Assembly (NCBI GenBank): GCA_030247855.1
Contig: JAPDRN010000005.1
Location: 656,173-720,172, forward strand
Source of the DNA: Knufia peltigerae
Taxonomy: Eukaryota; Ascomycota; Eurotiomycetes; Chaetothyriales; Trichomeriaceae
Reading direction: 5' to 3'
Length of the DNA stretch: 64,000 nt
The translations under genes and the position numbers were made by a program. Below are positions 43,432 through 54,612 of the stretch, piece after piece (within the stretch, counting starts at the first letter, position 1; the number at the start of each line of letters is the position of its first letter). A model generated the notes under the pieces. It was given only the letters and a program-made list of their open reading frames with translations, was not told the DNA's origin and did no database searches.

Positions 43432-45240
43432 ATGTATCTGCGCCTATGGACGCAGGTACTCGGTTTTATTACCTGCCTGACCGTTGTCGTTGTCGCCGTC
43501 GCTGACTCCGAGTTCGGTCGCGACTCCGACACTGACCTCTACGACAGCCATCTTTCAGATCAAGCAGTGTTCGGCGGGCTCTGTCCTGACTACACAAACT
43601 ATGCTCGCCACAAACAGTATGCTACCTTCGTTGCCGTGTCTCAAATTTGTCCGCTGACATTATTTGACTCAAGTAAGCCTTTCAGCGAAGGGCCTCTAGA
43701 GCTTCCTTACCAACGACCGCATCCTCACTGTCGCAAGTTCTCGTCTCCGGCGGTGGAAAAGGTCATAGAAGATTTACACCCTCGATTGAAGGACGCAGAC
43801 CTGGCACAGATCTTCCGCAACGCGTTTCCCAACACTCTGGATACCACCGTACTTTGGCACGTCGATGGAGTCACGAAACATGCGGAAAAGTCACGCTTGT
43901 TCCGGGATCGAGGCAAATGGGAGGGCGCCCACTCCTTCATCGTGACGGGCGACATCAACGCCGAATGGCTTCGTGACTCGACGAACCAACTCGCGCAGTA
44001 CCAACATCTGGCCAAGTCTGCAGAAGACATCTCGAGTCTCCTCCTCGGCGCCATCAATACCCAAGCCGAGTTCGTCATCGCGTCGCCCTACTGCAACGCC
44101 TTCCAACCGCCTGACCCGTCACGTCTCCCACCCGTTCACTCGGGCCAGGAAGACTACGTCCATCCAGCCTATGAACCAAGTGTGGTCTTTGAATGCAAAT
44201 ACGAACTCGACAGCCTTGCAGCATTCCTCTCATTAACGAACCAATATCACACCTCGACCGGCTCGACCGCGTTCCTCACCCCTCGGTGGTACAAAGCCCT
44301 CGAGCACCTCCTGCATGTCCTGGACGAACAGTCTCGGCCCACTTTCGACCCTACCACGGGCGAATATGAAAGAAACGAATACACATTCTCACGCTCGACG
44401 CGCTTGGGCACCGAGACACTCAATCTCGAAGGGACAGGAAACCCTCTAGCGAATGGCACAGGTCTGGTGAGATCAGCATTCCGCCCTTCCGACGATGCGA
44501 CCATCTTTGGCTTCCTCATCCCTGCAAATGCCATGATGTCTGTGGAACTATCTCGCACCGCGGCACTACTTAAGACCGCGTCCTCCAGATCGTCCGCCAA
44601 GGAAGCGACGTGGATGACTCAAGTGGCCGATAACCTCGTGCGCCGATCCGAGATCATCAGAGACGGCATCTACAAGCACGCCGCTGTGCCACACCCGGAG
44701 TTTGGTCGCGTGTTTGCCTACGAGGTCGATGGATATGGAGGCCACCTTCTCATGGACGACGCAAACATCCCCTCCCTCCTGGCGCTTCCCTTGCTCGGAT
44801 TCGTGGACAAAGACGACGCGATATATCAGAATACTCGGCGCATGATTCTCACCCAGCGGGGGAACCCGTACTTTCTGACCGGCGACAAGTTCTCCGGCAT
44901 AGGCGGTCCGCACATTGGCCTTCGAAACGCGTGGCCCATGAGCGTGCTCGTGCAGGCGATGACGAGCACCGACGACGCCGAGATCAGCGAATGCGTCGAC
45001 CGTGTCAAGAAGGCGAGTCTCTTTGGTCTGATCAACGAGTCTCTTGATGTGCATCGTGGCATCGGGCCCGGCGGCGACGGCATGACGAGGAGTTGGTTCG
45101 CGTGGGCCAACAGCGTCTTCGCGCAGACCGTCCTCTGGCTCGCGGAGCACAAGCCTCATTTGGTCATGAAGCCAGAGGAAGATGGGTCGTTTATGAGTTA
45201 TCGAGTCGGTCAGGGGTTCGTACGGTCCAAAAGTCAATGA
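43432..45240 (+). CDS. Secreted GH125 exo-alpha-1,6-mannosidase
   Basis: Single exon, 602 aa. GH125 enzymes (DUF1237 family) remove alpha-1,6-linked mannose by inversion without metal. An N-terminal signal peptide is clear: MYLRLWTQVLGFITCLTVVV then Ala/Asp. Conserved blocks are FRNAFPNTLDTTV, GDINAEWLRDSTNQLAQYQ, FECKYELDSLAAFL, VRSAFRPSDDATIFGFLIPA, GYGGHLLMDDANIPSLLALP and GIGGPHIGLRNAWPMSVL. The product would act in the secretory path or outside the cell on mannans. I start at the ATG at 43432 because it opens the signal peptide, although the frame is open further upstream. Confidence 0.93.
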   Translation: MYLRLWTQVLGFITCLTVVVVAVADSEFGRDSDTDLYDSHLSDQAVFGGLCPDYTNYARHKQYATFVAVSQICPLTLFDSSKPFSEGPLELPYQRPHPHCRKFSSPAVEKVIEDLHPRLKDADLAQIFRNAFPNTLDTTVLWHVDGVTKHAEKSRLFRDRGKWEGAHSFIVTGDINAEWLRDSTNQLAQYQHLAKSAEDISSLLLGAINTQAEFVIASPYCNAFQPPDPSRLPPVHSGQEDYVHPAYEPSVVFECKYELDSLAAFLSLTNQYHTSTGSTAFLTPRWYKALEHLLHVLDEQSRPTFDPTTGEYERNEYTFSRSTRLGTETLNLEGTGNPLANGTGLVRSAFRPSDDATIFGFLIPANAMMSVELSRTAALLKTASSRSSAKEATWMTQVADNLVRRSEIIRDGIYKHAAVPHPEFGRVFAYEVDGYGGHLLMDDANIPSLLALPLLGFVDKDDAIYQNTRRMILTQRGNPYFLTGDKFSGIGGPHIGLRNAWPMSVLVQAMTSTDDAEISECVDRVKKASLFGLINESLDVHRGIGPGGDGMTRSWFAWANSVFAQTVLWLAEHKPHLVMKPEEDGSFMSYRVGQGFVRSKSQ

Positions 45241-45670
45241 GGGAAAGAGTTCTTCGGGGAGCTGATAGGACTTGCCTACCTGGGTACCTAGAGTGAGGTG
45301 GTGACCGTCTGGTCCTACTGAAATCAATCAGTGTATCCAGAACAAAAGTGGCATACAAAAACGAAATAGACATTTCCCCCATTACAGGTTAGGCCGCCGT
45401 TCAAAAAGACGAATATATAATTCACAACATACCTAGGTACAGAACCAATCGATCCAATGCACAATGCCATTCTTTCTCAAGGTAGTTTCGACAAGATACA
45501 TTACAAGTCTCGGTACGCAATTGATGCTCGATCAACATTTATCCTATTGTACGTTACGCTAATCCATACACCTCGACATGACTTGATGCCCACCCTCACC
45601 AGGCAACAAGGTATCCTTTGCGAGTTATGAATCAATCCGCTAGAAGAGACGCTCATGCCATCTATCATTT
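45241..45670. other. Convergent 3' flanks of the GH125 and Cdc27 genes
   Basis: AT-richer than the genes. No gene or repeat recognised. Confidence 0.4.
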
Positions 45671-47398
45671 TCAAGCATTTTTCTTTCCAAAGAAACTCAT
45701 AATGTTTCCGCCCTTTTTCGGCGCAGATTTTGCACCACCACCGCCACCTGCACCACCTTTCTGACTGCCCGCACTCTGATGTTGTGACTTGTTTGATCCG
45801 AAACTACTAGTCGTGGTACTCTTCGGCGGCGCAACCTTCTTGACCGGAGCAACAGCAGGTTCAGGTTCTTCCTCGCTATAACTCTCCCAACCCACCTCCT
45901 CCTTCGTGACCAGGTATCCGTCCTCGTCCTTGACGGTACGTTTCTTCGTGACCTTGCGTTTGCCTCTGCGCCTCTTTGGTTCTGAACCGGCGGTGGCGGT
46001 GGTGGAGTTGGCCTGGTCACCGTCCTTTTCTGTAGAAGCTTCCTTCTTGTTTTGTTTCTCCGTATCCGAATCCGACCACGCGACTTCTTCCTCGTCCCCT
46101 TCATCCTTCACGGCGTCGGTCCCTGTCGCGTTTTCGTTTTCCGCATTGGCGGGGACTACTCCTGGCTCGGCCTCCTCTTCGTCATCCGAATCCATCATCT
46201 TACGAAGCTTGGCCGCTTTATCTTCTCGCTCCTTCTTCACGTCACTGTCCCTCTTCTTGGTCGTTCGTTTCCCCGTGTCCAGAAACAAGGCCTCGTCTTC
46301 CGACTCTCCTTCGTCGTCGTCGTCGTCGTCCTTCATCACAGTGTCAGGGTCTTGTTTCGCAAGCGACGATGTTTTTGGTTTTTGGTTCCCTTGCTTCGCA
46401 AAGGCCTTGAACAGATCCGACGACCCGCCACGTTTGAGTGAAGGGGGAGGTTGTTTATTATTCGACGGGGTGTTGGTCGTAGATGTGCTGTCACGAGAGC
46501 CAGGTCGAGAAGCTTCCTCGGGCGTGTCTTCGGCCGCGTTTTTGCTAGGCTGTTGTTTCTGCCGAGTGCTTGACTGTGCGGACGTCCGCGGCGGTGGGTT
46601 CTTTGCATCTTCCCTGACCGGCTGGAATTTCGGAGCCGGACCTTGAGAGATAATCGGTCGCTTGCCTTTGCGTCTTCTCACTTCGGGGTTTTGTATTATG
46701 CCATATCGTTTCCCGTGTTCCAGGGGGTCCTCCTTTGCAAACACGTCCGTGAACAAACCCCGGCCCACGTCGGTCAGGCTGACGAGATCTTGTATTCGAG
46801 CGGGGGACAGGCTGTAGAGGTGTATCGAGCTGATGGTTTCGTACTGTTCTTTGATTTCTATCCGTGTCAAATCAATTGTTAGCGCGAGGAATCTCTCCAT
46901 TTTCCGCCGTTCATGCGCAGACGAGCGCAGCAAATCCATAGGATCCAAAAACCCACCTTTCAGACTCTCTTCCCTCACGAGTGTAATCGTCCGCACTCTT
47001 ACTTGTGGAGATTGTTCTCGTTCTTCTCCTTCTTCCGTGGGTTGTTTGTCACTCTGCTGGCTCGGTTCCAACATTGAACTGGTAAAGGGGGGTGGGCTTG
47101 AAGGGATCGGTTCATCTTCGAATTCTTGTTCTTGTCGTTGTTGTTCTTGCTTGTGGTCGCCGTCTAGGGCTCCATTGGCCTTGAGAGGGGACTGTTGTCG
47201 TTTCTTCACTCCAGACAAGAGATATGTGGCGTACACCGACCCTGGCTTCTTTTCGTTCTGAAATCCATAGAACTCGTACAGCATACATTTCGCGGCGTTG
47301 ACGTGGACCTTCAAGGCGCGCGAAACGTTGCGGTACGACACGGTCCTCTGCTCCGACAGGACCTCGGTCGCCAAATACTTTTTGAAGTCGCTGGACAT
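45671..47398 (-). CDS. cdc27: DNA polymerase delta subunit 3 (Cdc27/POLD3)
   Basis: Single exon, 575 aa. The non-catalytic subunit links Pol delta to PCNA at the replication fork. The N-terminal winged-helix region reads MSSDFKKYLATEVLSEQRTVSYRNVSRAL and VNAAKCMLYEFY, the family signature. The middle has IYSLSPARIQDL-type sequence (SIHLYSLSPARIQDLVSL). The C-terminal half is highly charged with Lys/Glu/Asp tracts, a DDDDDD run from a GTC/GAC repeat, and KDEDGYLVTKEEVGWESYSE, which is conserved in POLD3. It ends in GGNIMSFFGKKNA, a PCNA-binding (PIP-box-like) motif missing only the initial Gln. The start at 47398 is the ATG that opens the winged helix. Confidence 0.93.
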   Translation of the reverse strand: MSSDFKKYLATEVLSEQRTVSYRNVSRALKVHVNAAKCMLYEFYGFQNEKKPGSVYATYLLSGVKKRQQSPLKANGALDGDHKQEQQRQEQEFEDEPIPSSPPPFTSSMLEPSQQSDKQPTEEGEEREQSPQVRVRTITLVREESLKGGFLDPMDLLRSSAHERRKMERFLALTIDLTRIEIKEQYETISSIHLYSLSPARIQDLVSLTDVGRGLFTDVFAKEDPLEHGKRYGIIQNPEVRRRKGKRPIISQGPAPKFQPVREDAKNPPPRTSAQSSTRQKQQPSKNAAEDTPEEASRPGSRDSTSTTNTPSNNKQPPPSLKRGGSSDLFKAFAKQGNQKPKTSSLAKQDPDTVMKDDDDDDEGESEDEALFLDTGKRTTKKRDSDVKKEREDKAAKLRKMMDSDDEEEAEPGVVPANAENENATGTDAVKDEGDEEEVAWSDSDTEKQNKKEASTEKDGDQANSTTATAGSEPKRRRGKRKVTKKRTVKDEDGYLVTKEEVGWESYSEEEPEPAVAPVKKVAPPKSTTTSSFGSNKSQHQSAGSQKGGAGGGGGAKSAPKKGGNIMSFFGKKNA

Positions 47399-47925
47399 TA
47401 TGAAAATCCTGAAACGAATCTGGAAGACCGTCGGATTCGAAGAAAGAAAAGAACAACAAAAAATCAAGATACCCCTGGTTCGTACGGTGTATCAATGTGG
47501 TGGAAATCGAAATCACTTCCTCGCGGTTAAAGTGGTTTTCTGAAAGCGCGTCACGCAAACCGCGTTTACTTTTGTGTGATGAACGTTTACATCATCCACC
47601 GTAGAGAGCGCAAGGGTGGAGCAGGTATACAGGAGACCCCCTCTCCATCCCCGTAAATTGTCCCCTTTCACTTAACGCCAGACAACAGCCTCTTACTTTC
47701 ACTCCGTTCCCCTTCTATCTTGTAAAACGTGCGTTGAGTATGTTAACGAACTCGAAAGATCAATATACGTCACCACTCGACGAGCTCGGCACCTGAATGA
47801 CTCCAGGCGCTTCTTTAGGTACGCGCAGCAACCACAAGACTTGACGTACAGTGACGACAATCCTTCCACGATGGAAAGGTTGTTGGGTGTTGCAGTGTAC
47901 AGAATGACATCTCAGTTGCGTCGAA
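47399..47925. other. Intergenic between two minus-strand genes
   Basis: Holds the Cdc27 promoter and the 3' flank of the C2H2-Zn2Cys6 regulator. No gene seen. Confidence 0.4.
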
Positions 47926-50437
47926 CTACACCACTGACCGCAGTCGCTCGAGCACCTTTTTGTACACCCTAGCCATGCCAGATCTATGACGCGATATAAG
48001 ACTCTCTCCCAGCTGGATCTCCTTTCCTCTGGTAATTCCATTATTGTAAGCCCCTGGCATGGAGTCGTCATTTGTCTCCTCGTAATCCACCCGCCAAAAG
48101 CAGAGAGATGCCAAAAACACTGCATGCGGGAAGTGAGGTGGCAGAAGTGTGCCAGATTCTCGTGCTTCGGGCGTGGCGAGCATACTCATATCTTTGGCCA
48201 GGCGCAGAACATGCCCGGCGTGCCACAAAGATTTGGCTTTGTCTTCATCGCTGTAAAAGCATCGGTGACGGAGGTTCCACTGTTCGACATCCTGTAGTGA
48301 GGACAAGGAAACGTAGATGTTCAGGTGTACCAGGTGGAACAACATCATGGTGCTAGGTTCTGGGGCAATGGCATGTGAGCATCTCCAATTGTTCAAAAGC
48401 ATCTCAAAGAACTTTCTCGTGGAGTGGTCTTGACTCGGGGCACCTTGGTCCCCCTTTTTACTGATGTCTTGTTCCGAGGATTGACTCGGCTCAAGATTCC
48501 CAATGCACGTCGATTGTGATGCTGAGAGCGAGATAGCGCAAAGACTGAGGAAACTCATGCTGCTGCTCTTTATCCTCTTCGTTGATGTTCCGTGGGACGC
48601 AATTGATTGAAGAGTTGTCTCCAAAGATTCCTCCTTCGGCCCTAACCACCAGCTGGAACTGAATGGGAAACTGGAAGGGGCAGGTTGTGCGGTTGGTGCA
48701 TAGAACATGGCTGGCCGTTGAAGTATAATTGTTCGATAGCACTCCAGTGTATACAAGATATGGATGATTCCGCTTTGCCGTTCTTCTGAATCGGATTTCG
48801 CTGATGTCCAAAGTCCAAATTGTCGTGCGATCTGTAACATCTCGAGATGCCAAACCTCGGTCAACTCGTAGGCTCTTTGGTCGCCACAGAGATACCCAAA
48901 GAGTTCCAATAAGCAGAAGGTTTGGATGACACAGAGCTTCTCGTCGAATGTTCTGCGTCTCGAGTGGTATACATCAGTGAATAGCTCTCGACGCGCGTTG
49001 TAGTAGAACCACTTCGCGACCTGGGTTGAACCTTCGATGCTGCAAAAACACCCACCAACGCCTGCCATAGCCAGATAGATATGTCGAGGAGATTCTCTGG
49101 TAAATTTTGTCTGGCCAGACCCGGGAAAGAAGGCAGAGATATTATCCTCAAACAATGCTAGGAATGCATTGATAACGTCTCTGTCAAAGCTGGGCCGACC
49201 TTGAGCCACCAAACTTTTCATCCACTGAGACTGTTCAGTCAAGACCCCGGGTGACTGGGGCCGAGAGACGAAGGTAGCGTTTGTGGACTCCTTGAGTCGC
49301 TCTGCTGCAACATTTGCCGCTTCTAGTTCCATATTCTGATTTTCTTGAAGCGCATTGCCATAACTGTAATCGAGACGCAGGGGCGAAGTAGCCATTCCTG
49401 TACCGTTGAAAGACATCAGATCGGATGCGAAGGTACCGGGAAGACTTTCGGAAGCATGTAAACGCAGTAAATCTTCGGTAAATAAGTCAAAGTTGTAGTC
49501 GGCTGCTACATTCTCAGAAACCTAGTTGATGATCAGTGCGCGTCTACTTCCGCTGGCGGCTTATCAAGGTCTTCAAGAATCGCATGAAATTTACAAGATA
49601 ATACGGCAATGATAGTAAAATGACTGCGGACTTGAACTTACCTCGAAAATGCTTGGAAAGATGACGTCCTGATACGAAGGTTCGACCCCTTCATCCTGCC
49701 AGGCGAACAAGTTTCCGCTGAAAGAAGAGAAGGGACCATCCTCTTGCGGCAATTCATTTCCACCTGCAATGTTGCCTGCGGAGGAATGTGCAGCAAGAGG
49801 CTCGATCGTACCGTCGAAGGGAGGGAGCGTCGGACAGTACGAATCCGCGATCTGATTCACTTCTGGACTGTCGATGAAGCGGACATTCGAAGAGTGTGAA
49901 GGTGTCATTACTTCATCCGTACCACCTATCTCGGCATGCACGTGTGGTGTCGTCCTGGAGTCAAACGATGAGAGGATATTTCCTGCCGCGGCCGGTTCTG
50001 TGCCAGTCTTGGTAGTCGACAGGCTCGGCTTTACTCGCTGTAAAGGACGGTCAAATGTGCATGAAATCCTCTTGATCGTGCACCGCCGACAGGGAGGACG
50101 GTCAACATCGCATTTGACTTTATTTGCGCAACAAGAGTCGCACGCGACTGTTGAGCGTGGTCTTTTCAAGTTCTCGCGGGCCTCTGGATGCAAGACTTTC
50201 ATGTGGCGTTGACAGCTATCGATGCGAGCAAACGTTGTACCGCAGTAATCGCACTGGAAGGGTTTTGCTTTCGTATCTGCATTTCGTCATGAGCGGGTAA
50301 GCATTTCCCAGGCAAACATGCCTTTCCAGAATCCATTGATGCTCACGGGTTCTCTGATGTCTTTGGAGATGCTCTTTGCGAGAGAATCGCCGCTCGCAAT
50401 CCCCACATTGTAGGTCAAGTTGTGGTTCATCGACCAT
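47926..50437 (-). CDS. Transcription factor with two C2H2 fingers plus a Zn2Cys6 cluster
   Basis: Exons 50437-50347, 50276-49642 and 49521-47926 encode 773 aa. Two C2H2 fingers lie at about residues 11-31 (CGDCERRFSRKEHLQRHQRTH) and 39-60 (CDYCGTTFARIDSCQRHMKVLH); the first is split at its final His by the intron. A complete Zn2Cys6 cluster follows at residues 76-103, CX2CX6CX6CX2CX6C. The C-terminal half is a fungal-specific transcription factor domain (FPGSGQTKF, YLAMAGVGGCF, LLELFGYLCG, EMLQIARQFGLW). This composite architecture is known in filamentous fungi, often for pathway regulators. The start at 50437 immediately precedes finger 1; the frame is open upstream so a longer N-terminus is possible. 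It heads the second accessory block. Confidence 0.9.
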
Positions 50438-51341
50438 TGTTGTGAAGTTGACATGAGTGCAACACTGTGTGTGAGAGGAAGTGGGGGACCGAGGAATTAA
50501 ATAAGGCAATGAGAATGGACGGCCTCTGTATTGTCTGCCTCCAGTAAAAGCAAGGTATGGAGTATGGGTTATGGAGAACCAGACATGCCTTTGACAAGCA
50601 ATGGTGGTTTGCAATTGGCTGGCCAAAAAATGGGGCTCTGTTCAACACCTCAAAGTGCTCATGGTATATATCATATCTCTCCTGATACTTCAGGTAGTGG
50701 ATATTGAGTGGACGCAGGGATCATCTTCAGAGAGTGATATCAACAAAAAGATCGTCACAGTTTGAGTGTACACCTCGTTTTCTCAGGTATGTTTTAAATT
50801 TATCGCCCCGTTTCCTCAAGAACGGAAAAAAATCATGGAGCGTTGATGGACAAAAACTCATCTCACAACCTCCCTGATCGGGGGAAGTTGTGAGAATAGA
50901 AAACCTTGTAAGCCAAGATTTTTAAAGGGGCAACACCCTGGAATCGAAACTACAAGTGGCTGCAGGACACCCCTACTCCGGTCACAGAATCCAAATCTAA
51001 CCCGGCCGGAGAAAGATATGGAGGACTGATTCGGAGGGTACGCAAACAGCGTTGCCTAGGACGCGTTTGGACTCCGGACGTGAGCGCTGCCATTGAGTTA
51101 TCAACCCATTGTTGAGTCAAATTTCGCGAATCAAATATATAAACACAAGAATTATTTGGGATGTCTTCACTGATGAAGCTGCTGAAGGCGCGCTCGCGGC
51201 GGGGAAAAGAGGGCCGCCTGTCTTCACTGAGTTCAGCGCGTTGAGGAGGGCGCCGGGGAGGGATGTTGAGCATCAACTCATGCATCTTGAAAACTTTTCC
51301 GTGTCCGCTTTTCGTGGCCCATCTCTCCATACTGTAGATCT
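50438..51341. other. Intergenic, no gene seen
   Basis: Holds the promoter of the C2H2-Zn2Cys6 regulator. Frames at 50950-51492 are shadows or random. An A/T-rich part at 50780-50840 was noted. Confidence 0.45.
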
Positions 51342-51812
51342 TCATTCCGTTCCCTTGACGACCTTTGGCACACCATATGTCGTGCCGAACCAACCCTTGG
51401 GATCACAACCGTCGACGACAATGCTTCGATCTGCTATCAGCCATGCCCCATCCTCGGTCCGCCTGAAGACATCCTCCCACTGGCCCCAATGATCGGGAGC
51501 CGACTTGTCGGTCACAGCAAGATAAAGTGCGATACTCCTCGCCTCATTGTCGCTTGTAAAATGTACATCGATGCTTGTGATATGGTGTCGGATGTATTTG
51601 GCTTCTTGACCCTGTACCACCGTGCTCATTTCGGACGGCTTTACCACCGTCCCATTGGGAAGACGATACAGGCCATCTTTCGTGAGGAGCAGAGCCATTT
51701 GGTCCCATGCGGCATTGTCGCGTGCCAGCACTGCATACCGATGGAGCACAGCTTGAATCTCGCTCAATGCAATCGTTCTCTCGAGTGTCCCTGGTTTGTT
51801 GAGATAGGCCAT
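51342..51812 (-). CDS. SnoaL-like (NTF2-fold) protein
   Basis: Single exon, 156 aa. The NTF2-like/SnoaL fold is suggested by the helix IALSEIQAVLHRYAVLARD, the conserved DQMALLLTKDGLYRLPNG strand, IRHHITSIDVHF, and the last strands WEDVFRRTEDGAWLIADRS. Family members include cyclases, isomerases and dehydratases of polyketide or aromatic pathways, and proteins with no enzymatic role. An HH pair lies in the pocket-lining strand. A standalone protein with no signal peptide. The substrate is unknown. Its position between two regulators and a P450 hints at a small-molecule pathway. Confidence 0.82.
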   Translation of the reverse strand: MAYLNKPGTLERTIALSEIQAVLHRYAVLARDNAAWDQMALLLTKDGLYRLPNGTVVKPSEMSTVVQGQEAKYIRHHITSIDVHFTSDNEARSIALYLAVTDKSAPDHWGQWEDVFRRTEDGAWLIADRSIVVDGCDPKGWFGTTYGVPKVVKGTE

Positions 51813-52789
51813 GGCTTTGATTACTCTCGATTGGTCGGGTCTAGCTTGTCAGGTTGTAGAGAGAACATAAGGGTATATTTGCAACTCGTCATGTCAGCAG
51901 AACGAACTGTGCTGCATTTCTACCATCCCGCTTCATGTGTGGAGAGCCGACACAAGTTTTCCTCCTACTCCGTCGATTGGCGAATCTCATGGGGCATCCC
52001 ACCACATGATGGTCTTTGCATGCACAAGGATGCACCTAGGGATCTCTTCATTATTGGTGCATCGTACAGTAGTTACAACCTTGTGAGCTTTACTGGTTCA
52101 CGATCCATGAAGTGCACACCTGTTGAGTTCTTCCTGGTATGACCGGCCCACCCATTTGACAGTAGCTGGTAGCACAATCTGGGAATTGCTACATTGTCAT
52201 CCAGGAGGGAGCTAGCCCTCGATGAGGATCTCACAGTCGGAATCACAATTAAAAAGCGGCCTGCTGCGTTTTGTGACATTGATACGGAGTAAAACGTCTT
52301 GGATCGACGGAATTTTGGTTTCAACGATTTGACGAAACACAATAAATATTTCGGTTCCGGACAAACAGTTGTTCCGCGTCACCACCACAAAACCACTTTC
52401 TGAAACTCTTTCCCTCTACAAACCATCGAACACGATCCCAACCACCTACAGTCTGTGACTTCAGGCCCAAGGAATCCCCTCTAATTCATTACCTTCAAAC
52501 TCAGTCTATCCTTTGCACGAGCATGCGCCCCATGCGCCCCTCTTGGTGACTGGCCGATAATTTGCGGCGATTGTCTACTTGAGTTGAGATGCCGGGTTCA
52601 TTTCGTTGAACTCCTGTATAATGGACTCTGAAGCCTCTTTGACGCGCTTGCTACCGAGTGAGTCAACCCTAGGCAGCCATCCATCATTCGTCTTATCGAA
52701 GACTACCTTGCTGTAATGCGTTGTATTGGGTCTCCGCTGATAGGGGTTTAGATAAATGGCAGCCACACAGGTCAGATGCAAGACGGGCG
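51813..52789. other. Intergenic with a possible gene remnant
   Basis: Contains an open minus-strand segment at 52575-52781 (see findings), one TACGGAGTA word near 52283, and otherwise nothing recognisable. Confidence 0.4.
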
Positions 52790-54612
52790 ATGGTTGCTCC
52801 AGATGCCTCGTTCATGATCAATTTCAAGCAATCTCTCCTTTCAAGCAGCCAGTATAAACCTAGAGGGGATCGAAGTACACACTTTACTTTCGATGACAAT
52901 ATGCAAACTGCCTCTAATCTCGCTCCAATGTCTCTAGGCACTGCTACAAGCGCATTTCCTCCCGAGAACAGTGAGGAAGATCAAAGATCAGTGTTACGAT
53001 ATCCGTTAATGCTTTGGGCCGAATTTCCTTCGTTGCCAAGTGGTGAATTATTGACGTCGCTACTCCATGAATTTTATCATAATTTCGCCCCTGCAACGCC
53101 GTTCTTTTTGTCTTGGGCACGACTTTCAGGAGAAGCGCCTCCCTATCTTGTGGTGGCCATGGCTCTGTTGGGGGCTGCTGTCGCTGAAGAGGTGCATCTG
53201 TCGTCATGGGTTGGGAATCTTTGGCGTGCTAGCTGGTCTCTGGTGCTGGGGGCACTTGAAGTTGACAACTCACTTTCGAGAAATGCTGAGTGGGTTCAAG
53301 CAGTAAGTTTACGTGTTGAGAAGATTGTGTTTTGAGCCAAGTGCGACCCAATTGCTGATTGTAAATACAAGGCTCTCTTACTCGTACTTTACGGCACACT
53401 TCAAGCAGATTCGGCCACTTGGACGAGAGTCCAGGCATGTGCCGGCTGGTGTGATACTGTAAGTCATGATTCACTAGAGGCCACTTGTGCCCGGGTTCGC
53501 GGATTGGTCCTGAATTCTGAACCTGGCCAGATAACACATAGGATGCATTTGATGAAAGTGCCTTCAAATCAGAACGGTCAACAAGAAATCGCACACGGGG
53601 CTAATAGTAAAGTCATGACCGGGTAAGTCTCCTCGAGCATGTAGAAATATGTTTACCTTCTAAATTAACTGTGACCATATCTAGTTTATTGAAGACGTAT
53701 CTGCTTGTGGATGTGCTTCGCGCCATCCATCTACACTCGATACCTACAGTTCGCCTTTCTGAGGTTTCATTGCAATTGGAGAATAATGACGATTTCCAAA
53801 GCATATACCAATGGCTTCTGACCGGCAAGGGTTCCACGCCTGCAAGTCTGAGCCCTGACGACCATGTATTCTTGCTTTTCGCGCTGTTGGCTGAGATCGT
53901 TTCATTGCAACACAGCCTCACAGCTTTGGTGCGACCGGATATGTCAGCCAACCACATTCCTCCTTCAATAGGTAGCGTGCCAAGGTCATCGGCAGATGCT
54001 GAATACTACAACCCCCTCCTTCCTCACTCTGCATCGGCAGAGTATATACGATGCAAGCAGAGACTCAGCAGAGCGCTCTCAAGATGGCTCAGCTTATCGA
54101 GCGTGCTTCCCGAACATGGAGCGCGTGTCGCCGAAATTGACAGTCCTGTGACACCAGTCTATCATTTTTGCTGTATGACCTTGGAGGCAGATTCCAAAAT
54201 GTGGCTTTTGCCGGCTCTGGTGGGATACGAACCATTTAACAATGACGATTTTCCTTCGAGACTCAAAGATGATCCATCGTCACGCCCCGCGCTCGTCGAC
54301 CTTCACTTCAGCGATGCGGCGTCCTCGAGCGCATGGAAGATTCTAGACCAAATTGGATTTGATGTACAGACTGTGACTACTGTGGGCGACATGGAACTGT
54401 CAGTTTCTCCAGTCTGGTCTGCGATCATCCTTTTCTACGCAGCCCTTGTCGTGTGGGCGCGCATGATCGAGGACCAGAACCATCCCACGAAAGGCGGCGT
54501 CCAACTCTCCAGAAAGAAGATTATGGGAACATTCATGGCAGAGTTAGAAAAGATCAGACCGCGATGGGGTTGCATCCCAAAAATGGTGGCAACACTCAAG
54601 AACCTTGATTGA
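52790..54612 (+). CDS. Fungal transcription-factor-domain protein, no DNA-binding domain seen
   Basis: Exons 52790-53302, 53372-53458, 53531-53622 and 53685-54612 encode 539 aa; all three introns have GT-AG ends and keep frame. The sequence fits a fungal-specific transcription factor middle domain: LLHEFYHNFAPATPFFLSWAR, YLVVAMALLGAAVAEE, ALLVLYGTLQADSATWTRVQ, LVDVLRAIHLHSI, HVFLLFALLAEIVSLQHSL and a C-terminal ILFYAALVVWARMIED. I found no Zn2Cys6 or C2H2 motif in the predicted protein or in the 450 bp upstream. Either the DNA-binding exon lies further away or is lost, or the protein is a cofactor. The ATG at 52790 is the first in frame; the true start is uncertain. Confidence 0.7.

Noticed and set aside
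45906..46646. 246-codon plus-strand frame opposite Cdc27
   Set aside because: A shadow of the charged, low-complexity tail of Cdc27.
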